DNA of 42,302 nucleotides from Bacteroidales bacterium UBA1794 (GTDB lineage Bacteria > Bacteroidota > Bacteroidia > Bacteroidales > Bacteroidaceae). The DNA lies in contig DCFW01000019.1 of assembly GCA_002315435.1 (NCBI GenBank), positions 1 through 42,302 of the forward strand, given 5' to 3'. Shown one piece after another: positions 35,343 to 42,224 of this stretch (position 1 is the stretch's first letter; every line of letters begins with the position of its first letter). The notes beneath the pieces are model-generated. The model had not been told where the DNA came from, did no database searches, and worked only from the letters and a program-made list of their open reading frames with translations. Both the position numbers and the translations under genes were made by a program.

Positions 35343-35989
35343 ATACTCTTTAGCAAATGTATAGCTGCTTTAGGATCTTTTGCATTGAACACGGCACTAC
35401 CGGCAACCAACACATCCGCACCTGCCTCTTTGATACGTGGAGCTGTTTCGGCAGTGATGCCTCCATCCACTTCGATCAAAGCCTTTGAGCCTGTTTCGAT
35501 GATCAATTTTTTTAGTTCTCGTACCTTGCTCACGCTATGTTCAATAAAGCTCTGTCCGCCGAATCCCGGATTCACAGTCATGACCAGCACCATGTATACA
35601 TCCTCAATCACGTCGCGCAACAAGCACACCGGAGTAGAAGGATTGATGGTGACGGCAGGCAACATGCCGGCTTCACGTATTTCATGAATCACACGATTCA
35701 GGTGCGTGCAAGCCTCATAATGTACATTCATTATTTTGGCACCTGTCTTTTTTACTTCGGATATGAATTTCTCGGGATGTACGATCATGAGATGTACGTC
35801 CAGCGGTTTTTCTACTTTATTGGCAAAAGAGTTGATTACCGGAAAACCGAATGAGATGTTCGGAACGAAAACCCCATCCATGATGTCAAGGTGCAACCAA
35901 TCGGCTTCACTCTCGTTGATCATTTGTATATCCTTATTGAGGTTGCCGAAATCAGCAGCTAATAAAGAAGGAGATATAATGCTGTTCAT
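35339..35989 (-). CDS. rpe: Ribulose-phosphate 3-epimerase
   Basis: A 216-residue TIM-barrel enzyme that interconverts ribulose-5-phosphate and xylulose-5-phosphate. Motifs: SPSLLAADFG with Ser7, WLHLDIMDGVFVPN (H33, D35), DVHLMIVHPE, VMTVNPGFGGQSF, and IEVDGGI with the second catalytic Asp. The open frame extends to 36031, but that start lies upstream of the expected transcription start set by the -7 box at 36020-36027, so ATG 35989, which gives the standard N terminus, is used. First gene of the rpe-comEC pair. Confidence 0.95.
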   Translation of the reverse strand: MNSIISPSLLAADFGNLNKDIQMINESEADWLHLDIMDGVFVPNISFGFPVINSFANKVEKPLDVHLMIVHPEKFISEVKKTGAKIMNVHYEACTHLNRVIHEIREAGMLPAVTINPSTPVCLLRDVIEDVYMVLVMTVNPGFGGQSFIEHSVSKVRELKKLIIETGSKALIEVDGGITAETAPRIKEAGADVLVAGSAVFNAKDPKAAIHLLKSI

Positions 35990-36019
35990 AGCTTGTGCTC
36001 TTTTATTATATTCTGGGCA

Positions 36020-36053
36020 CAAAGTTAGCAAAAAGATTTAATTAAGAATCAAA
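36020..36053 (-). promoter_or_regulatory. Bacteroides-type promoter for rpe-comEC
   Basis: Minus strand: TTTG (plus CAAA at 36050-36053), a 22-bp gap and TAACTTTG (plus CAAAGTTA at 36020-36027). The -33 box overlaps the last codons of the small gene upstream. Confidence 0.6.
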
Positions 36054-36193
36054 TTCTGCAGACTTTCAGGCAAAGCTGTTTCCGCATGATAGCAACGGGC
36101 AAACATTTTCAACATGGTAATCGTTTCGGACTTTGGCCCTTTGTTCTTGCTTGCAATACTCTGCATTTTCTTTTGTGAAATTAATTTTTTCAT
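36038..36193 (-). CDS. Small 51-residue protein downstream of sigma factor
   Basis: An ATG at 36193 opens 51 codons ending in TAA at 36038. The product starts MKKLISQKKMQSIASK, continues KSETITMLKMFARCYH and ends LPESLQNLILN. The pattern of a basic N terminus, a short amphipathic TIxMLKxFARxYH helix and a terminal LPxxLxxLILN resembles tiny proteins I associate with Bacteroides genomes; function unknown. It lies 75 bp downstream of the ECF-type sigma gene with no promoter visible between them, so it is probably on the sigma transcript. It could modulate that sigma factor; this is inference from position. Not related to any family I can name. Confidence 0.65.
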   Translation of the reverse strand: MKKLISQKKMQSIASKNKGPKSETITMLKMFARCYHAETALPESLQNLILN

Positions 36194-36268
36194 GAGTAAA
36201 CAATCTAAATGTTTTTCTTATGAACGGAAGAAGGAACCTATATATTATATATTATCATTGAAAGTTTG

Positions 36269-36865
36269 TTAATCTATCGTCAATATAAGGTGTTTTTCTT
36301 CAACCAGGCGTCTGAGATTCAATATGGCATACCGCGTTCGTCCCAGAGCCGTGTTGATACTTATTCCCGTTATTTCGGCAATTTCTCTGAAACTCAAGTC
36401 ATTGTAGTATCTCAAGTGAATCATCTGTTGTTGATTTGCAGGCAAATAATTGATAAGTGTTCGTATATCTTCTTGAATTTGATTGGCAATGATTTGGTCT
36501 TCTATGGTGGTATCAGTCAAATTAGTGTCATTCAGCCAATCTCTTTCGTCATCTTCATTTGAAAATACGTTGCTTTCAGTTTTTCCTTGACGGAATGAGT
36601 CAATGATTTGGTTATGAGCGATGCATAAAATCCATGAGGCAAACTTACCGGTTTCGGTGTATCGTCCTTGTTTGATAGTCATGATAGCCTTGATGAAAGT
36701 CTCTTGAAACAGATCTTCAGCACGTTCATCGTTTTTCACGATGAATAAGATATAAGAGTAGAGTCTTTTTTTATGCCGATTGAGCAGCACGTCAAAAGCT
36801 TTGTCATTACCATATTGATAAAGAGAGACAAGTTCTTCGTCGCTAAGTTGGATCAGTTTGGTCAT
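36269..36865 (-). CDS. ECF-type RNA polymerase sigma-70 factor
   Basis: A 198-residue sigma factor with region 2 (about 20-85: FDVLLNRHKKRLYSYI, DLFQETFIKA, GKFASWILCIAHNQIIDSFR) and region 4 (about 135-185: LPANQQQMIHLRYYNDLSFREIAEITGISINTALGRTRYAI, the helix-turn-helix for the -35-type element). It lacks regions 1 and 3. The frame is open to 36970, but the extra 35 residues do not look like the family, so ATG 36865 is chosen. No FecR-like anti-sigma gene or TonB receptor follows, as it would in polysaccharide- or iron-linked ECF systems; instead there is the 51-residue gene. A weak -7-like TTTATTTG (36935-36928) lies 62 bp upstream. Confidence 0.9.
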   Translation of the reverse strand: MTKLIQLSDEELVSLYQYGNDKAFDVLLNRHKKRLYSYILFIVKNDERAEDLFQETFIKAIMTIKQGRYTETGKFASWILCIAHNQIIDSFRQGKTESNVFSNEDDERDWLNDTNLTDTTIEDQIIANQIQEDIRTLINYLPANQQQMIHLRYYNDLSFREIAEITGISINTALGRTRYAILNLRRLVEEKHLILTID

Positions 36866-37026
36866 ATTACATTTATTAATGCAGAAGTTTTGTCGATAAA
36901 TCTGTTGATCTGTTTCATTAATGTATGCAAATAAATCAAATAATTCAGAGAAAACCAATTTTTTATCCAACTAATTGACGAAACCTTTTCATTCAGGATC
37001 ATAATCCAGCTCATTTTCTTTCTTGA

Positions 37027-38121
37027 TTAATTCAAATCAATCTTTTCTATAAATTCTTTGTATTCCCAATATTGAAGTACTTTAAGATGTTGAAGTTTAC
37101 CTACAATGATAGCGGGATGCGTATTAAATTTCTTTGCATAAAATTTTATTGCTGTTTCACTGTATTCTTTTAAGCCCAATATTTCGTTTGTTTCAGACTT
37201 TGTCAACAGCATTCTTTCTGCGAAATTATCTGCTTCACGCTCTTTTTCCATTTGTTTGTCAGTATATTCTATATCTTCCAAAAAGATATCTTTTTTGCCG
37301 TGCAACAAGATATGGCCTATTTCGTGAAAGAACGAGAACCAAAATATATCATTGCGTTTATAGCGATTGGTGAGTTGGATTAATGGCGTTTCATTGATCC
37401 ATCGGGTGGCACCGCTTATAGGTGCTTTAGGAAGCTGCGGTATATATAAAAGTTTTATTCCTGCTTCGGCACATAATTTTTGTAGTGATTTGAAAAAGCC
37501 CTCAGGTTGAGTTGCCATCAAGGATTTCATAGCAGGCAACAGTTCTCTCAGTTTTTTATCCGAGAATATGGTTTTCGGCTGTTGCAGGGCAGTTTGCAAT
37601 TCACCTTCACGCAACCATGCTGAAATGGCATATGCTTCTTTTGTTCCGGCAAGTGAAATCCGGAAAGCCACTTTTAATTGCTGATTAAGATAATAGTCTT
37701 CCCAAGCCTTTGGGGAGCTAACCCCAAAGAATGTAAACAGAGATGCTACTTTTTCTTCTGCTTTTTTACAAGCAGGCAACCAACCTTTGCGAATCATATC
37801 CGCGAGAGGAAACAAATTCGCCCAATAAATTGATTCGGTGATGAAAGCAGCACGTTTTTCATGAGCGATAAACTCATCATAACTGCGCTGCTCGTTCATC
37901 CAAAAGTGGGCAGGGATTCTTGTTACACTCTCAAAGGCTACCGCCATATCGGGAGTAATGGAACTATCACCTTTGATTACTGCAATAATAGTCTTTTCCG
38001 GTTTTGTAGAACGGAGTGCAAATTCTTTAACACCCATTCCCATTTCCTCCAATTTCTCTGCAAGAGTTCTGCCGGGATGGAATACGATTGAAGGAATGAA
38101 TTGATTCTTTCTTGTTGCCAT
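37027..38121 (-). CDS. higA: HigA-type antitoxin fused to ImmA/IrrE metallopeptidase domain
   Basis: A 364-residue protein. Residues about 10-75 form a HigA-like helix-turn-helix (HPGRTLAEKLEEMGMGVKEFALRSTKPEKTI), and the C-terminal half carries an ImmA/IrrE zinc peptidase motif, FFHEIGHILLHG (H266, E267, H270), with the downstream EREADNFAERML helix giving the third ligand. Such fusions are the antitoxin of two-gene systems in which the RelE/HigB-type toxin comes first. Here the toxin frame directly upstream, 8 bp away, is shortened (38130-38300), so the antitoxin may now be an orphan regulator. It should repress the shared promoter at 38349-38379. Confidence 0.87.
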   Translation of the reverse strand: MATRKNQFIPSIVFHPGRTLAEKLEEMGMGVKEFALRSTKPEKTIIAVIKGDSSITPDMAVAFESVTRIPAHFWMNEQRSYDEFIAHEKRAAFITESIYWANLFPLADMIRKGWLPACKKAEEKVASLFTFFGVSSPKAWEDYYLNQQLKVAFRISLAGTKEAYAISAWLREGELQTALQQPKTIFSDKKLRELLPAMKSLMATQPEGFFKSLQKLCAEAGIKLLYIPQLPKAPISGATRWINETPLIQLTNRYKRNDIFWFSFFHEIGHILLHGKKDIFLEDIEYTDKQMEKEREADNFAERMLLTKSETNEILGLKEYSETAIKFYAKKFNTHPAIIVGKLQHLKVLQYWEYKEFIEKIDLN

Positions 38122-38129
38122 TTCTGTTT

Positions 38130-38300
38130 CTATTTTCCGTGATAGTTATCTATTCTAACGTCATTCAATACATCGGCATCATGTAATTGATTCAACCTCA
38201 TCATATATAGATCAGCCCGCAACTTGCCCATCTCTTTCAGGCATTTTCGATAGTCTTGTGACTGTTTTAAGAGTTTCTTGTTATGAAACGTAATATCCAC
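38130..38300 (-). pseudogene. higB: Internally deleted HigB/RelE-type toxin
   Basis: On the minus strand, GTG at 38300 opens 56 codons ending TAG at 38130, 8 bp before the antitoxin ATG. The product begins VDITFHNKKLLKQSQDYRK and continues KEMGKLRADLYMMRLNQL, the N-terminal helices of HigB-like toxins (about 105-115 residues). It then passes from DVLNDVR straight to NYHGK, which is the usual C-terminal end of this family. The core beta-sheet with the RNase residues is missing, as if about 50 codons were cut out in frame. That makes it a likely non-toxic remnant. The family's normal sequence is from memory. Confidence 0.7.
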
Positions 38301-38319
38301 ATTGTTACGTTTTTGATTT

Positions 38320-38330
38320 ACACTCAGTGT
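38320..38330. promoter_or_regulatory. Possible operator of toxin-antitoxin locus
   Basis: ACACTCAGTGT is an 11-bp palindrome around a central base, located between the -7 box and the toxin start. The HigA-like helix-turn-helix protein could bind here to repress its own operon. Short, so uncertain. Confidence 0.35.
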
Positions 38331-38348
38331 TATTTATAAATTAGATTG

Positions 38349-38379
38349 CAAAAGTAGATATTATTTTTGATTTACACAA
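38349..38379 (-). promoter_or_regulatory. Bacteroides-type promoter for toxin-antitoxin locus
   Basis: Minus strand: TTG (plus CAA at 38377-38379), a 20-bp gap and TACTTTTG (plus CAAAAGTA at 38349-38356). A full consensus match, so the locus is probably still transcribed despite the damaged toxin. Confidence 0.65.
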
Positions 38380-38421
38380 TAGGTTAGTCAAAAAATAGAT
38401 ATATTCTTGTCATAATTCAGC

Positions 38422-39132
38422 TCATTTCCTTTCTTCCAGTTGGGTGATTCGTTTCAATATATCATTTAGCATTTTTACCTGTACTTTATGAATTTCTACA
38501 GATTCCTGTTGCTCATGTATAATCAAATGGTCTACTTTCTCATGCAGTATTTTTATCTCCAGTTCAGCTTTAAGATTCACCATATAGTCTTTTTTCGCTC
38601 TCTCCCTGTCTTTATCTTCTTGTCGGTTCTGGCTCATCATAATGACCGGTGCCTGTATTGCTGCCAGGGTTGATAGAATCAAATTCAGAAGGATAAAAGG
38701 GTAGGGATCAAAACCTTTGTTTGCCAGCCAGTAAATATTGACAAGGATCCAGATAAGAAGAAACATTCCGAATGAGATAATAAATGTCCAACTACCTCCA
38801 AATGTGGCTACATGGTCGGCTATTCTTTGTCCTACAGTCAGTGCCTGTTTATCATTACTGTCCAATTTATCGGTTATTGTCGTTTTGTTTTCCAAAGATT
38901 CCAGCACTATTTTTTCCTGAGCTGTCAGCTTTCCCATTTTCTTAGAGAAAAAGCTCTCTATGTATTTCTTTCTATAGTCATTCAGTTCACTAACAGATAA
39001 ATAATTCTCAGTTGTAAATTGAGGGTAATCCTTTTGTATCAAAGAGAAGATGGACTGATTAACCGATTTGCCTGATATTTTATCAGAAATCGGGAATTCC
39101 TTTTTTGATAAGTCGCTGTGAAATGTTTCCAT
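38422..39132 (-). CDS. DUF1003 membrane protein
   Basis: A 236-residue protein. The DUF1003 core spans about 100-185: RIADHVATFGGSWTFIISFGMFLLIWILVN (first helix), FDPYPFILLNLILSTLAAIQAPVIMMSQNRQ (second helix plus conserved tail). It is flanked by a cytosolic N-terminal region and a C-terminal coiled coil (about 190-236, KAELEIKILHEKVDHLIIHEQQ). Function is unknown for the family. It has its own promoter on the minus strand and lies between the toxin-antitoxin remnant and the ATPase-RloB pair, which run in opposite directions. Confidence 0.88.
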   Translation of the reverse strand: METFHSDLSKKEFPISDKISGKSVNQSIFSLIQKDYPQFTTENYLSVSELNDYRKKYIESFFSKKMGKLTAQEKIVLESLENKTTITDKLDSNDKQALTVGQRIADHVATFGGSWTFIISFGMFLLIWILVNIYWLANKGFDPYPFILLNLILSTLAAIQAPVIMMSQNRQEDKDRERAKKDYMVNLKAELEIKILHEKVDHLIIHEQQESVEIHKVQVKMLNDILKRITQLEERK

Positions 39133-39157
39133 GGGGTGGGTATTTTATTTGTTTTCA

Positions 39158-39187
39158 CAAATTTAAGAATCTGCCGCTTAATACCAA
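39158..39187 (-). promoter_or_regulatory. Bacteroides-type promoter for DUF1003 gene
   Basis: Minus strand: TTG (plus CAA at 39185-39187), a 19-bp gap and TAAATTTG (plus CAAATTTA at 39158-39165). Confidence 0.65.
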
Positions 39188-39317
39188 GTACTTTCAAGGT
39201 TTATTATTATACGACTATATTTCCGGGTGATCGATGTTTTAAAAGACTAAAATGAGGCTTTGTATTAAAATAATGAGAAAAAAACTCAAAAATAGATGTC
39301 AGTATTGATGTTTTTAG

Positions 39318-39325
39318 TATTTTTG
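39318..39325 (+). promoter_or_regulatory. -7 element of ATPase-RloB pair
   Basis: TATTTTTG matches TAnnTTTG exactly and lies 32 bp before the ATPase ATG. There is no good TTG at the -33 distance. Confidence 0.45.
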
Positions 39326-39357
39326 TAAAAACATTATTGAAATAAATACGAACTTCT

Positions 39358-40617
39358 ATGTTGGTAAATTTTACTGTAAGTAATTTCCGATCATTTAAGG
39401 AGTCTCAAACATTGAGTATGGAAGCTACAGCCATTAGAGAGCTCAATGAGTATGTGATTCCAAAGGATAAATACAGATTACTTCCATCTGCTGTAATTTA
39501 CGGGGCAAATTCAAGTGGCAAAAGTAATCTGCTTAAAGCTCTGCTTGTAATGCAGAAAGTTGTTCTTGAGTCGGTAAAGTTAAATCCTGATGATTTGATT
39601 GTCGGATACGAACCTTTTGTTTTATCTGAAGAGAGCATATCCGAGCCTACTTCGTTTGAAATTCAGTTCTTAATCGATTCTGTAAAATACAGATATGGAT
39701 TTGATTTTGATGCTTCATCCATTAAAGCGGAATGGCTTTATGAAAAAAAGGGAGGAGAGCGTGAATATAATTTGTTTTTAAGAGCAGATACTGAAATACA
39801 GTACTCTAAAAAGAGATTTCTTGAAGGATTGAAAATCAAAAATCTATCGGTAGAGAAAAATAGATTGTTGTTGTCATTAGCAGCTCAGTTATCAGAACCT
39901 GTTTCCCAAGGGATAATGAAATGGTTTAAAATGTGTAATGTTATTTCGGGTATTGAAGGTACCGGTTATGAAAACTTTACGATTAAAATGCTGAAGGAGC
40001 ATATTGTGGGATACGATGAAGCCGTGTCTTTTCTTCGTAATATGAAATTAGGATTTGATAATATTGAAATAGAGGAATCTGATTTTAATCAAGGAGCTTT
40101 ATCGGATAAGATGCCACAGGAGATGAAAGATCAATTGACTAAGACCTTATCCGGAAAGAAAATACTATCGGTGAATACTGTTCATAAGATCTATGATAAA
40201 GAAAATAAGGTGGTAGGAACAAAATCTTTTAATAAAGATCGTATGGAATCAGAGGGCAGTAAGAAACTGATTGAAATGTCCGGGCCGATATTTGATACCT
40301 TACTTAATAATAAGGTGTTGATTGTAGACGAACTTGATGCAAAGTTGCATCCGGTGTTGACACGTGAACTAGTAAAGGTCTTTAATTCACAGAGTAGGGG
40401 AGCACAATTGATTTTTGCGACACATGATACAAATCTTTTAAATATCAATCTTTTTAGGCGTGATCAAATTTGGCTTACCGAAAAAAATGAAGCTGAAGCT
40501 ACTGAATTGTATTCTCTTGTTGAATTTAAAGAATCAGAGGGTAAAAAGGTTCGAAAAGATAGCAGCTTGGAGAAAGATTACATGAAAGGCAGATATGGTG
40601 CTATTCCATACATTTAA
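39358..40617 (+). CDS. RloA/AbiL-type AAA (SMC-like) ATPase
   Basis: A 419-residue protein of the AAA_15/AAA_21 group, built like a short ABC/SMC head. It starts on strand LVNFTVSNFRSFKE; Walker A is GANSSGKSN (49-57), the signature-like ESEGSKK lies at 297-303, Walker B is LIVDELD (D324, E325) and the switch His is H356 in ATHD. There is no Toprim domain, unlike OLD nucleases; the Toprim-like partner is the next gene. ATPase plus RloB pairs resemble the AbiL abortive-infection system and other anti-phage modules. They are separated by 24 bp and surely co-transcribed. The phage trigger is unknown; a defence role is inference from architecture. Confidence 0.85.
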   Translation: MLVNFTVSNFRSFKESQTLSMEATAIRELNEYVIPKDKYRLLPSAVIYGANSSGKSNLLKALLVMQKVVLESVKLNPDDLIVGYEPFVLSEESISEPTSFEIQFLIDSVKYRYGFDFDASSIKAEWLYEKKGGEREYNLFLRADTEIQYSKKRFLEGLKIKNLSVEKNRLLLSLAAQLSEPVSQGIMKWFKMCNVISGIEGTGYENFTIKMLKEHIVGYDEAVSFLRNMKLGFDNIEIEESDFNQGALSDKMPQEMKDQLTKTLSGKKILSVNTVHKIYDKENKVVGTKSFNKDRMESEGSKKLIEMSGPIFDTLLNNKVLIVDELDAKLHPVLTRELVKVFNSQSRGAQLIFATHDTNLLNINLFRRDQIWLTEKNEAEATELYSLVEFKESEGKKVRKDSSLEKDYMKGRYGAIPYI

Positions 40618-40641
40618 TACATTTAATGTAGATTGTTAAGT

Positions 40642-41319
40642 ATGGGTCAGTTACCTAAGTACAAAATAGAGGCATTGCAAAAAGCAAAGCGTGATGCGAA
40701 GGCGAGCAGGAAACGAAAGATAAATACCCGCAGACCTTTTGTGAGTTTTTTAATTGTTTGTGAAGGGGAAAAAACTGAACCAAACTATTTTAAATCTTTA
40801 ATAGATAACAGAATTTCTGAGGTGAGAGAGGTAGAGATTGAAGGTACAGGTTGTGGTACGGTGAGATTGATCAAAGAGGCAATAAAATTGAGGGATCAGT
40901 CCGGTAAAGATTTTGATCGTGTCTGGGCTGTATTTGATAAGGATGATTTTATGGATTTTAATGATGCAATAGCTTTGGCTAATCACAACAAAATAAAATG
41001 TGCATGGACTAATGAAGCTTTTGAGCTTTGGTATTATCTGCATTTTCAATATTTGGATACGGGTGTTTCTCGTGCTGATTATATTAAGATGTTAGAGCGT
41101 GAGATTCGCATTTTGAAAAATGAAAGCTATTCCTATAAAAAGAATGATCCGCTAATGTATGATTTGTTACAAAAACATGGTAACGAAGAATTTGCTATTA
41201 ATAATGCGCGGAAACTAAGGGATTCGTATGCTGCTGATACAGATTATGCAGCCCATAAGCCTTGCACTACAGTGGATCAACTGGTAAATGAACTTTCAAA
41301 TCCGGAGGATTTATTGTAA
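40642..41319 (+). CDS. RloB-like protein with Toprim-type active site
   Basis: A 225-residue protein. A basic N-terminal segment (ALQKAKRDAKASRKRKINTRRP) is followed by FLIVCEGEKTEPNYF (E41 in the first Toprim strand), VWAVFDKDDF (D99, D101 in the second) and the RloB-typical NEAFELWYYLHF (about 124-135). The acidic residues fit a metal-dependent nuclease, so the pair with the upstream ATPase looks like an OLD nuclease split in two. The start is set at ATG 40642; an in-frame TTG at 40633 is less likely. RloB genes are typically found in restriction and defence loci. Confidence 0.85.
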   Translation: MGQLPKYKIEALQKAKRDAKASRKRKINTRRPFVSFLIVCEGEKTEPNYFKSLIDNRISEVREVEIEGTGCGTVRLIKEAIKLRDQSGKDFDRVWAVFDKDDFMDFNDAIALANHNKIKCAWTNEAFELWYYLHFQYLDTGVSRADYIKMLEREIRILKNESYSYKKNDPLMYDLLQKHGNEEFAINNARKLRDSYAADTDYAAHKPCTTVDQLVNELSNPEDLL

Positions 41320-41397
41320 TAATTTGCTTTTGATTAATTCGTAATATATGTATATGAAGATAAAAATAGCTTTTGTATAAATAATGCATAAAACACA

Positions 41398-41416
41398 AAA
41401 GTGTCAAAGTGTCAAC
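41398..41416 (+). repeat. GTGTCAA doublet, left partner of distant inverted repeat
   Basis: AAAGTGTCAAAGTGTCAAC, two heptamers 8 bp apart. Its reverse complement occurs with one mismatch at 41994-42012, so the two enclose about 580 bp. Confidence 0.7.
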
Positions 41417-41575
41417 CATCCTTCATGCTTTTTCTTGTACAATGCAGCAGTTAATATTGAAATGTATTATTAAGCTATTTATAATGAGATGGTTCTTTGA
41501 TTTTTTCCTCCACTTGTATGCTTGCTGTAGTAATCGTCACTTTGGGCTAAAAGTAGAGAATTCGGCTTTAAAACA

Positions 41576-41633
41576 TCATGAAAGTGTCAATTAAGTGTCA
41601 CAGAAATGGAGATTGACACTGGATTGACACTTT
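41576..41633. repeat. GTGTCAA doublet with near-perfect 20-bp inverted copy
   Basis: AAAGTGTCAATTAAGTGTCA (41581-41600), a 13-bp spacer, then TGACACTGGATTGACACTTT (41614-41633). The arms match at 18 of 20 positions. The left arm, extended to 41576, also recurs as a direct repeat at 41740-41764. Confidence 0.75.
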
Positions 41634-41739
41634 GCACGCTACGTTTTCTTGATTTCTATTCGGGAATGAAGATAGAAAAGATGTTCCATTAATTTTTATA
41701 CTGATAATAAGTGACTTATATCCTTGTAATAGAGAATAA

Positions 41740-41764
41740 TCATGAAAGTGTCAATTTAGTGTCA
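41740..41764 (+). repeat. Direct repeat copy of GTGTCAA doublet
   Basis: A 25-bp copy of 41576-41600 with one mismatch; the core is AAAGTGTCAATTTAGTGTCA. The two lie 164 bp apart in the same orientation. Confidence 0.75.
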
Positions 41765-41993
41765 ACGTGAGACTTTGTTGTTTTGTATTTTAATGTTAAT
41801 ACAATTTCGTGTATTTACTTATGTATCTGATATTCAATATAAAAGTGTATGTTTAAGGTACTTGATATACACTTTTAGTGACTGAATATATTCTCTGAAA
41901 GTCTCAACCTACTTTTTATTTCTATTTTTACTTATTTTCAATCTTCTCATTTTGATTGATTTATCTCTTTTACAAAATTATGCGTTAAGGGGT

Positions 41994-42012
41994 GTTGAGA
42001 CTTTGACACTTT
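41994..42012 (-). repeat. Inverted GTGTCAA doublet, right partner
   Basis: GTTGAGACTTTGACACTTT is the reverse complement of 41398-41416 with one change (GTCTCAA for GTGTCAA). A single related GAAAGTCTCAACC stands at about 41896-41908. Confidence 0.7.
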
Positions 42013-42075
42013 CCTATTTGTTTTCTATTGTATTATTGTGTTTATTGTTGTTTAATATTACCATCCATTCACCTC

Positions 42076-42224
42076 ATAGTTACGAGTTGTTTGCCCGATA
42101 GCGACGAGTTGTTCTTCCTATAGTTACGAGTTGTTTCCCCCGTAACTACAAGTTGAGCAACTCTCAGTTACGGGGGGAGCGGGACGCTATAACGAGTTAA
42201 ACGGAACGCTACAGCGAGTTTAAG
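42076..42224 (+). repeat. 22-bp tandem repeat array
   Basis: Three consecutive 22-bp units begin at 42076, 42098 and 42120 (cores ATAGTTACGAGTTGTT, ATAGCGACGAGTTGTT, ATAGTTACGAGTTGTT) with a decayed fourth at 42142. Two more 22-bp units of a related type begin at 42181 and 42203 (GGGACGCTATAACGAGTT, GGAACGCTACAGCGAGTT). There are no unique spacers, so it is not a CRISPR array. A further copy lies at 34-55. Function unknown. Confidence 0.7.

Larger units (their letters stand above)
41320..42075. other. Gene-free region with GTGTCAA repeats
   Basis: No believable coding frame is seen on either strand. The DNA is very AT-rich but carries repeated GTGTCAA heptamers, alone and in pairs, in both orientations (individual sites listed separately). 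The layout recalls iterons or the operator arrays of mobile elements rather than a gene. Nothing shows which. Confidence 0.6.

Noticed and set aside
36866..36970. 35-residue N-terminal extension of the sigma factor
   Set aside because: The extension is not sigma-like and the internal ATG gives the normal family start.
41409..41594. 61-codon open frame in the right-hand gene-free region
   Set aside because: It runs through the GTGTCAA repeats, has an odd Cys/His/Phe-rich product and no promoter or ribosome site.
41398..42012. Typical insertion sequence bounded by the outer inverted repeats
   Set aside because: No transposase or remnant is seen and no target-site duplication could be recognised, so only a repeat field is claimed.
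42076..42224. CRISPR array
   Set aside because: Units follow each other directly with no unique spacers, and no cas genes are present.
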